Shown: piece after piece, positions 56,301 to 64,000 of the stretch
Numbering within the stretch: the first letter of the stretch is position 1
How the letters are laid out: each line of letters starts with the position of its first letter
Assembly: GCA_027922465.2 (NCBI GenBank)
Contig: BQMF02000225.1
Span: forward strand, 310,001-374,000
DNA from: Turritopsis dohrnii
Lineage: Eukaryota > Cnidaria > Hydrozoa > Anthoathecata > Oceaniidae
Direction of reading: 5' to 3'
DNA length: 64,000 bases
Translations under genes and position numbers: made by a program
The notes under the pieces: generated by a model
Seen by the model: the letters and a program-made list of their open reading frames with translations, nothing else
Told to the model about the DNA's origin: nothing
Databases searched by the model: none

Positions 56301-56650
56301 CCAGGGGGAATCGAACCCACAACCTATTGCAAAGTTACATTATGGTGTGAAGTACAGTAAAAAGGAAGAAGTGCTAGGATATTGAAGACTTATAATTAGA
56401 GTTTCAACTCAGAAAATTTATACGCAAATATCTTTCCAAGATGATTTAATATCAATAGTTATTAATCACCTCGGCCGCCCAATTTTTTATTAAAATATCC
56501 TTGTGTATGACTCTTTTGTGGTCGCAGTCCTAATTTTCTAGTAAAAACAAAGTTGACTTGACCGGGGTTCGAACATTTACCTTTCGAAAAAACGTTATGT
56601 AAGAAAGGAAAAGGCACTATACCAGTGTTCTATTGACTACTTCTACAAAT
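56300..56650 (-). repeat. tRNA-like SINE pieces (two B boxes)
   Basis: On the minus strand GTTCGAACCCC (56574-56564) follows an A-box-like AGTCAATAGAACACTGG (about 56640-56620) at tRNA-like spacing. A second GGTTCGATTCC lies at 56317-56307. The arms do not fold into a convincing cloverleaf, so these look like tRNA-derived SINE heads rather than tRNA genes. Confidence 0.4.
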
Positions 56651-56666
56651 TGGGAATTCATCTACT

Positions 56667-58787
56667 TATACTAATCCGCAATCGTGCATACCACTTTTAA
56701 TTTAGAGAGTGTTTTGTTTTTGTTTTTTTGATGGTCAAAATCTTCTTAATCGTGGTCATATAGCGGCAGTCCGGCCAGTGAAGAAACTCTTCCACTGCAA
56801 TCCAACGATCATTTGTTTTGACACGTGATCGTCTTTTCGCCGTTTTCATTGGTTGCCGAAATCGTACAAACTATAGCGACAATGTTCGTTGATAAGAAAT
56901 CCATTTTCATTAATCGTTTGACGAACGAACAGGTCTGTACGAAGGTATTATTATAAAACGTTTATTGTTTAACTTTTTGCTTTTCTTTTGTTGTTTTTCT
57001 ATATTAGATTAATAAAAGAACGTAAGTAAATGTATTGACGTATTATTTATGTATGTATTATGTAAAATCATACTGAAATGTTTTTTATGTGGAAAACGAA
57101 AACGAGTATACATCCAGCACATGTTTCAACGTTTTACTTTGTTTTAGTTTTCGTTTACTTTGTTTTAGTTATCAGATATGGCTATATAGAAGAAAGTGCA
57201 GTGAAGAAATGCAGAAAAAATCAATTTTCATTAATCGTTTGACGAACGAACAACAGGTCTGTACGTGAAGGTATTATTATAAAACGTTTATTGCTTAACT
57301 TTTACTGCTATTATTCTATTTTAGATTAATAAAAGAACAGGTAAGTTATGTACGTATTTAAATGTTTGTTTACGTTTTAGTTATGGCTATACAGAAGAAA
57401 GTGCAGTGAAGAAATGCAGAAAGAAATGATGTTCCTTTACACAGTAACGAATGGTTTTCATTTTAATTTAGTTTTGAAAGATTAATTAATTGAGTTTTGA
57501 ATTATGAATAATGAGTTATTCTATCATTTAGAATGTATCTTCGCTGGATGAAAACTGGATGCTGGATGAAAAGGAACGCGGAACGAACGAAATTTGTTTT
57601 GGTAACGCGCGCTGTAATTTATTTATTTACAAATCAATTAAAAATGGTTCTCATGGCTGTGGAAATGGGGGGAACGTCAACCATGTCTGCCTTTTATTAG
57701 ATTTTCCTGTACAATTTAAGATGCTTGGTACTTTGTCTATCTGCCTGTCTTCCAGCCAACTTTATGTCTTTTGTTTTTGTTTGCTTCATTATGGTTGCAA
57801 TGAATGTGATTATTTTAGCTGTTCTTCAACTGAAATCTTTTCTTTTATTAAGTCAGAAAAAAGAAAAGTGTATAAACCATTAAAGAAATGAAGCACATGG
57901 TTAAATTATGAAGTTGAGAGGGTTCTGTACAATGAAACTGTCCTACAAAAAAGAAGCATTATTGGATGGATTTTTCTTCAGTTTATATTTTATCAAGTTT
58001 ATGCATTATTTTGTGTTATGTATGGTGGTATATAATCGTTTACGTACTATATGCCTGGGTGTATAAGTTTGGCATTATGTTTTTATTTGTTACTTTTTAT
58101 CTTCTGGGTAAATTTGTGTTTTTAGTTATTGTTTTTAGGATATGCCTACTTGAATTTCCTTTTTGTTTTTTGTTTCTTTTTGTTTTTTTTTATTTTCGGT
58201 ATTACAATTGAAATATTATTCCTTTAGGCAATAATAAAAAAGCATAAAGAAATGAAACTCATGGTTTTAATCATGATGATTTTGGGAAGAACAGACTATA
58301 TATATATAATTTCAAAATTCATTAATGATAACAGTCCAGAAGTAACTTTGGAACAAAAGAAAAAGTTGGAAGGTATCAGTTTGTTTTGAATTAACATTTT
58401 GTAATGTTTGATTTTGTGGTAAACAGTTCTGTGTTATATATTGCCATTTTTTTACATTAAAGTTACTTCTCTTAATATATATTCTGAGCCATGTTGCTAT
58501 TTGTTTCTGTTTTTAATCTTCTGAATGTAATAACAAATTAATGCCTGTAAAAAACTTTTACACAAGTGAAATTCTGCGACAGAACGCATACTGAACATGG
58601 GTGGCGAGCGACGCCGCCTTGGCGGCTAGTCTTATTATAATAATCCGCGATTGTGTGTCACATTTTTATTTTAGAGAGTGATATATTTACTTTTTTTCAC
58701 GGTGAAATCCTTCTTATTTTTTCCCTTTTCGTCGTAAAACCACGCAGCCGCGACAGACACTTTTTTTGATTTTCCGCGATTAGTATA
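56667..58787. mobile_element. TATACTAAT element, 2.1-kb copy
   Basis: Starts TATACTAATCCGCAATCG and ends CCGCGATTAGTATA. The inside repeats ATTTTCATTAATCGTTTGAC twice (about 56902 and 57223) and AGAAGAAAGTGCAGTGAAGA twice (57188, 57382). The right part contains the terminal module with TGAACATGGGTGGCGAGCGA (58591). The longest frame (57559-57891, 110 codons) has no recognised family, so the element is likely non-autonomous. Confidence 0.6.
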
Positions 58788-58927
58788 TGCTCCTCCGTTT
58801 TGTTATTTTTGGTTTGCGCAGTGGAAATCAGCCGAAAAACGTCTTTGGAGGAGTGCGAGCAATGCAATGTTAATCGTTCGAAATTTGTCAACGATCATTT
58901 CGTGAGCAAGAAACTTCGCGAAGAAGA
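58788..58927. other. Spacer between two elements
   Basis: 140 bp without recognised features. Confidence 0.4.
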
Positions 58928-59524
58928 CTAGTCCAAGAGCTCTCGTCACATCTTTTCATATCATTTTCCTCAGAATTTTTACTAGTCTCAATGTCTTAGT
59001 TTTGTGGCAAGTATGAACGATCTGCCAGTCTGTAAGGGTTTTCAGGGTTCCTGTGACCTCCAGAGACCAAAAAAGGAGCTGTAAAAAAGGCTTGTTTTCA
59101 TATCATGAGCCTCAGACTTAATATTTTTCCAAATGGAAGGTTTATGCATCAAGAACTGAAAAATACAAAATCTGACTAAAAATTCCTTGGGCAATCTGAC
59201 CCTCTCAAAGTCTGTTAAAAATAGGCTCATTTTCATATCATAAGCCTCAGACTTGAATTTTTTACAAAAGGTAGGTATATGCATTAGGGAAACAAAAGCG
59301 CTAAAACTGACCAAAAATTTGGGTTCCTTGGCCAATCTGACCCCTTCAAAGATCTTACGCAAAAAGGGCTCATTTTCATATCATAAGCCTCAGACTTGAA
59401 TTTTTAGCAGAAAGTAGGTATATACATTGGGAAGACAAAAACGTAAAAACTGACCAAAACTTTGGGTTCCTTCGCCAATCTGACCCCTTCAAAGATCCTA
59501 CGTAGAAAGGGCTCATTTTTATAT
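58928..59524. repeat. Left arm of the long inverted repeat
   Basis: Contains CAGACTTGAATTTTT and ATATCATAAGCCTCAGACTT blocks recurring at about 143-bp steps, the reverse complement of the right arm. Confidence 0.8.
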
Positions 59525-59637
59525 ACGGAGGACGATTTTTAAATTTATCATCAGATAATTGAATTCTTAGCAAGAGATTTTAAATGGTGCATTATTTACA
59601 TTTTCACACATCACTGATTAAGTTAGAGAGATTGGAA

Positions 59638-60060
59638 AGTTTAAAAGAATAGAAGTATTGATAAAAACATTATTGTGTTACAGAGATACATACATTAAAA
59701 GAATCGGTAAAGCTTTGTTTTGCTTTTTTTCGTTTACAGTTAAAGATAAAGATAGAAATCGATGTAGAGAATACTATATATTAGATATTAGATATAGAAA
59801 ATCATTAAGTGAGATATACATGCAAAGAACAACAGTTGGAAAAATATTTTCACATGACAGAAGATATGATTTATTATTATTTTATGCAAAGAATATTTAC
59901 TATAAACAAAAAATTCAGAATTCTTAATGAAGTATGTTTTATTAAATTCGGCATATTAGATAAAAAAATGTTCATCCTGGTTTTAGCGGATGAGCACGAA
60001 GATATCCAGGAGAAAAGTTTAAACGAAAATGATAATAGCGGCGGTGGTAAATGTGTTTAC
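59638..60060 (+). CDS. Possible 5' exon(s) of the transposon gene
   Basis: Overlapping frames with biased Lys/Tyr composition lead into ADEHEDIQEKSLNENDNSGG and a donor-like GGTG|GTAAATG at about 60046. The acidic end fits the acidic exon further downstream. Exon limits are guesses. Confidence 0.3.
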
Positions 60061-60176
60061 TCTTTTTTTTCCTTTTGTATGTTATGATCAATACTTTTGT
60101 TGCCTGATTTTTGAGCCATTACTTGGAAGAACTTTTGTCGACAGATATTTATTCGTTTAATTACATTTTCTATCAG

Positions 60177-60748
60177 GAAAATGGTGTGTTTTTCATGATG
60201 GAGATGGTAGAGTGGATGGAAACATATCCTCATTCAATCTTGACACTTTGAAAAAATGTAACACGATACTATCAGTCCAAAGATTTAAAGTACAATAATG
60301 TTGTTTTGCCGGAAAAGGTTGGTGGTTCAGAAGGTTATCATGTACGCTTTACAGCGCTTTACGCTTTACAGCGCTCAGCAAAGAGTACATGAATAAAGAT
60401 GAAGACTTCACCGTAGCTACTTATACTACAAGATCCCAAACAGCTACTTTACCATGCACATCTACAGGAGTTCTACCAAAAGTTTGTATATTTTGTGGTA
60501 GAAAAGACAAGAAACACAACAATAAAAAACGACCTTTGGTGAGTGCGGAAACTTCAAACTTTGAGGCAAAGGTAAAAGAATATGCTACGTTGTTAGAAGA
60601 CCAGCAGATGCTTGCTAAACTTGGAAATGTTGACTTTGTTGCAAAAGAAATTGTGTATCATGCTATTTGTCGAACAAAGTATCAAACTAAAGCAGAGCAA
60701 GTGAAAAGGAATGATGGAAAAGTGACGAAAGATAAACAGACCAATTAG
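60177..60748 (+). pseudogene. Zinc-type domain gene of the large transposon (frameshifted)
   Basis: An acceptor TCTATCAG (ending 60176) precedes KWCVFHDGDGRVDGNISSFN and LDTLKKCNTIL. A frameshift near 60290 leads to YNNVVLPEKVGGSEGYHVR. A 17-bp tandem duplication (ACAGCGCTTTACGCTTT region, about 60348-60378) breaks the frame again. From the ATG at 60389 the frame runs to 60748: VCIFCGRKDKKHNNKK, EYATLLEDQQMLAKLGNVDF and VAKEIVYHAICRTKYQTKAE. Two Cys/His clusters (VCIFC, YHAICRTKY) around a helical spacer suggest a DNA-binding zinc domain, a layout seen in uncharacterised transposon-linked cnidarian proteins. Function unknown. Confidence 0.55.
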
Positions 60749-61070
60749 CATCGATCAAGATCAATTCATGAAAGGGCCTTTAAATCAATTTGTAACCTGT
60801 CGTTGCCACCATGTTCAAAAGTGCTGCTAGAAAAGCTCAAAAGGACAAGTCATATTTCCAGGCTATGGAGAAATTGTATACACGCCAACCAACAAGCAGA
60901 AAATGCATTATCTTTTGGTTGGATCATGAAAGATGGTCATTACAACCTAAATTGGTTTGATAGGGATGCTGCACCAAAGATTGTGAATGTTGTACACCAA
61001 GTTGAAGGTATTTTGCTTAGCAACAAGAAATCACTACATTTTAATATGGTTGTCATATACAATGATTTAT

Positions 61071-62415
61071 CAGGGCCCGCGCTATCAATTTGAAAGTGGA
61101 GGGGCCACATTTTATATTTTGAAATCGGCAATTTTGAGTGAAGGCGCCACCATGGTTGGCGCGGAGGGTCAGAAAATATTTTGCAATTTTGACAGCTATA
61201 GATTGGCTAACAGTGTACTGATTCCTAAACTTTATAAAGGTTTATACACCTAAAATAAACTCCTGAAGTAATTACAACTTAAACAATATAGTATATAATA
61301 CCATTAGTTTACAAATCAGAATATATTAAGAATCCACAAATTTTCCAAAAATGTTTTTTTTCTGGATGGTCTCGAAGGCTAGACTTACCAAAGAAATGTT
61401 ATCCGTAAGTTCTTTGTGAAAAGAAAGCACTGCCAAAGAGTTGAAACGCTTTTGAGTCATTGTTGCTCGAAGCCAAGTTTTCAATCTGCGTGCAAGAAAG
61501 AATGATCGCTCGGGTGTTGCACTTGTAGCTGCACCAACAAGGACTAGCTTCATCAACTTGATAATGTTTCCAAAGAGATTTCTTTCTAGTGCGCTGTTTG
61601 ATTTGACGATCTTGTCTGTTATCTCCTCGAAATGAGCAACCTTTTCATCTTTAAAAACGGAGCGCAGAACTTGGATTTCGGCAGGCAGTGCAGAGATGTC
61701 AAGGTCGTCAGAGTACTTTTCAAGAGCGCCGATCTCTGTCTGGTAGGGGTCGTCGGAGTTGATGGATGTCAAAAGAAACTGCTCGATGCTTGAAAAGAAT
61801 TGGTAGCTTGGTTGCTCAAAACGATCCCTAATGGCCATGACTACGGTTTCGATTGCATCAAAGTAAATGATTCGGTAGTGGTCGGCTGCTGATTCTGGAT
61901 GAAAAGCCTCCGAATTTCGAGCTGTTTCTTCGTCGCCCTGCACGTACTGCAAAATCCAATACTTCGGCCGACGGCGTTTCCTTGGCAAAGTTGGTTCCTC
62001 TACGTCCAGCTTAGCTGTTTCCTTCTTCACAGACTCGAAAAACAAGTCAAAGTTCTGACGTGATCTCATCCCCTTCAACGTTTCAACTGTCAGGCTGTCT
62101 TTTTATTAACTACTTTGCCATCTCAAACGTTTTTCGATCTTGTGAAAAATTGAAAATTATGCGTACTGAAATGGTTTCTATTATCATGATGCGCTCTATA
62201 CCCCTTTTTATAAATTAGTGCGCATATTCAAAACACAATATGCTTAACTCATGCATGTATGCTCTATTTATTGTGATAAAAGTTTCCAATGTTAGGCGTG
62301 CGATCCTTTTTCAGTTGCGTACCCACACCCGAAATTTATGTGTAAAAAAAAATTTTACTTAGCAAAAAAGTGAGGGGGCCATGGCCCCCTGGCCACCCCG
62401 GTAGCGCGGGCCCTG
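61071..62415 (-). mobile_element. hAT transposon nested in the large element
   Basis: Terminal inverted repeats CAGGGCCCGCGCTAT (61071-61085) and GTAGCGCGGGCCCTG (62401-62415), with G/C-rich subterminal GGGGCCA motifs. A clear 8-bp duplication is not seen (TGATTTAT versus TTTATATG). It carries a transposase C-terminal fragment on the minus strand. Confidence 0.85.
61326..62078 (-). pseudogene. hAT transposase C-terminal part
   Basis: 250 residues on the minus strand. LPRKRRRPKYWILQY near the start, a helical middle (YFDAIETVVMAIRDRFEQPS), then LVLVGAATSATPERSFFLAR and RLKTWLRATMTQKRFNSLAV near the end. The last blocks are the hAT dimerisation domain (A.sE-type SATPERSFSxARR...LRstM...R...l). 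The N-terminal zinc finger and first catalytic Asp are missing, so this copy is a deletion derivative that could be moved only by a full transposase elsewhere. Confidence 0.8.
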
Positions 62416-62473
62416 TTTATATGCATTTGAGTTTAATCTGCATAATTAAACTAATTCTTTGTTTTCTCTCAGA

Positions 62474-62684
62474 GTGTGATGATGAAGATTTAGACGAAGA
62501 CAATGTCAATGGAGAAAAGGATATGCCAAATGACTCTGACGATGAGGACGACAGCAACTATGATGAGGACGATAACTATAATGAAACTAGTGATGAAGAA
62601 TGTAAGCTTTTTACCTACAGGGTTAAGAAGTATACGTACAACTACCGAACAGATGCAAAACGAGACTTTAAGTGGTGTGAATAG
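62474..62684 (+). pseudogene. Acidic 3' exon of the large-transposon gene
   Basis: After a TCTCAG acceptor (about 62472) the frame reads ECDDEDLDEDNVNGEKDMPN, a further run of Asp/Glu, then LFTYRVKKYTYNYRTDAKRD and a stop at 62682. Likely the continuation of the 60177 gene beyond the hAT insertion; whether the hAT lies in an intron is not known. Confidence 0.35.
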
Positions 62685-63199
62685 AACTTTTAAAAATACC
62701 CTTTGAACTTCAAGCCAATGCTGCTCATTAACCTTTTCTCAATTCTCAACATCGTTCAAGTTTACGTCATACGCCTGTCTTCATTTTTTAATTTTTGACC
62801 CTTGTCTTCTCAACCTTCTTGTTCTTGTTTCTGAAGTATATGTTTATTAGCAAATGTTACTTTTCTAATGTTTAATTTATGATCGTGCACATACACAAGT
62901 CTTTCGCTATTTAAGTAGAATATGCCAAATGTAAAACTTTGGAACTGAAATATAAACCGTTATTATTATTATTATTATTATTATTATTTCTTTAGAGCTA
63001 CTAAAGATGGCAGAAATCCGTATGAGATGAGTATTTCATAATGTTGAACTAATGTTTCCCAATTGAAAGCATTTCAATATTTTTTCATTTCATTTTTTTT
63101 GTTAAGCTGTCTATTCTTTTTAAACTTGTCATATTGATGACAAGGAAAAATTTGTAACAGGTGTAATATTGCTTTTCCTGTTATAAACAAAGTTTCAAC
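62685..63199. other. Non-coding interior with (ATT)n
   Basis: An (ATT)n microsatellite at 62961-62988; otherwise AT-rich. Confidence 0.5.
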
Positions 63200-63918
63200 T
63201 GAGGCCTTTCAGACATGAAAGCCCAGTGAACCCAAATTTTTGGTCAGTTTTTACGCTTTTGTTTCCCGAATGCATACACCTACCTATTGTAAAAGTTTCA
63301 AGTCTGAGGCTTATAGTATGAAAATGAGCCCTTTTTACGTAAGATCTTTAAAGGGGTCAGATTGGCGAAGGAACCCAAATTTTTGGTCAGTTTTTACGTT
63401 TTTGTCTTCCCAATGTATATACCTACTTTCTGCTAAAAATTCAAGTCTGAGGCTTATGATATGAAAATGAGCCCTTTTTGCGTAAGATCTTTGAAGGGGT
63501 CAGATTGGCCAAGGAACCCAAATTTTTGGTCAGTTTTAGCGCTTTTGTTTCCCTAATGCATATACCTACCTTTTGTAAAAAATTCAAGTCTGAGGCTTAT
63601 GATATGAAAATGAGCCTATTTTTAACAGACTTTGAGAGGGTCAGATTGCCCAAGGAACCCGAATTTTTAGTCAGATTTTGTAATTTTCAGTTCTTGATGC
63701 ATAAACCTTCCATTTGGAAAAATATTAAGTCTGAGGCTCATGATATGAAAACAAGCCTTTTTTACAGCTCCTTTTTTGGTCTCTGGAGGTCACAGGAACC
63801 CTGAAAACCCTTACAGACTGGCAGATCGTTCATACTTGCCACAAAACTAAGACATTGAGACTAGTAAAAATTCTGAGGAAAATGATATGAAAAGATGTGA
63901 CGAGAGCTCTTGGACTAG
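63200..63918. repeat. Right arm with 143-bp tandem repeats
   Basis: CAAGTCTGAGGCTTATGATA-type starts occur at 63299, 63442, 63585 and 63726 (degenerate), i.e. intervals 143, 143, 141. Each unit includes GGGGTCAGATTGGCCAAGGA and TTTTGGTCAGTTTT. The outermost part (63790-63918) is unique and matches the left outer end. Confidence 0.85.
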
Positions 63919-64000
63919 ACGTGTTTCTTTTTGTATACGAATATTTTAATTTAAATTTGATTGTTTTAGGCAGCAAATCGACGAAAGAACTGACGAAGAA

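Larger units (their letters stand above)
58928..63918. mobile_element. Large DNA transposon with long tandem-repeat inverted arms
   Basis: 58928-59524 and about 63200-63918 are inverted copies over roughly 600 bp, from CTAGTCCAAGAGCTCTCGTC to its mirror GACGAGAGCTCTTGGACTAG. CTAG or TA at both edges may be the target duplication. The arms are made of a 143-bp tandem repeat. The inside has a multi-exon-looking gene (zinc-type domain, acidic region) and a nested hAT element. Long arms of tandem repeats are the hallmark of foldback-type elements. Confidence 0.8.

Noticed and set aside
56300..56650. True tRNA genes
   Set aside because: B boxes are good but acceptor and anticodon stems do not pair convincingly, so SINE remnants are likelier.
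63240..63804. Repeated frames encoding similar 70-108 residue proteins in both arms
   Set aside because: They are translations of the 143-bp tandem repeat and appear on both strands; no initiation context or family.

Overview
This window looks like AT-rich animal nuclear DNA: sparse genes with introns, TATA-box promoters, secreted proteins, a seven-transmembrane receptor, and a very high load of transposable elements. No operons, ribosome binding sites or bacterial genes are visible. The mix of elements (DIRS and Penelope retroelements, a CR1/L2-type LINE, pogo/Tigger, hAT, RAG1 N-terminal-like zinc domain, GCGCTTATT repeats) resembles an early-branching invertebrate, most plausibly a cnidarian and perhaps a hydrozoan. 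That assignment is inference; no rRNA or mitochondrial marker is present.

Layout. 0-7.5 kb: RAG1-N-like zinc domain fragment, pogo/Tigger transposase tail, and several copies of a repeat family with TATACTAAT ends. 7.5-11.6 kb: decayed DIRS tyrosine-recombinase retroelement between inverted terminal repeats. 12.6 kb: intact gene for a small secreted cationic cysteine peptide. 15.2-18.95 kb: CR1/L2-like LINE whose reverse transcriptase has lost its catalytic FADD block. 20.2-26 kb: two tandem, two-coding-exon paralogues of an unrecognised secreted family with five conserved cysteines; the second carries a His/Pro-rich tail. 27.8-28.8 kb: Penelope-like element (PLE) 3' end finishing in a hammerhead ribozyme fold. 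31-32.9 kb: DDE-type DNA transposon. 34.3-37.2 kb: single-coding-exon divergent rhodopsin-like GPCR with a candidate TATA promoter and leader exon. 38.6 kb: palindromic minisatellite. 41-51 kb: PLE fragment, many MITEs, a hairpin enclosing telomeric repeats, and a three-level nest of CCCAGC-ended elements. 51.6-53.8 kb: full-length but frameshifted PLE with a 14-bp target duplication. 54-58.8 kb: decayed pogo and tRNA-like SINE pieces and a 2.1-kb TATACTAAT element. 58.9-63.9 kb: a 5-kb transposon with about 600-bp inverted arms built of 143-bp tandem repeats, carrying a zinc-domain gene that a hAT element has interrupted.

The host genes best supported are the 12.6-kb peptide, the 20-26 kb secreted pair and the GPCR. 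All three loci encode secreted or membrane products, but nothing in the sequence ties them into one pathway. The most novel items are the secreted pair, the peptide, the hammerhead-bearing retroelements and the long-arm transposon.
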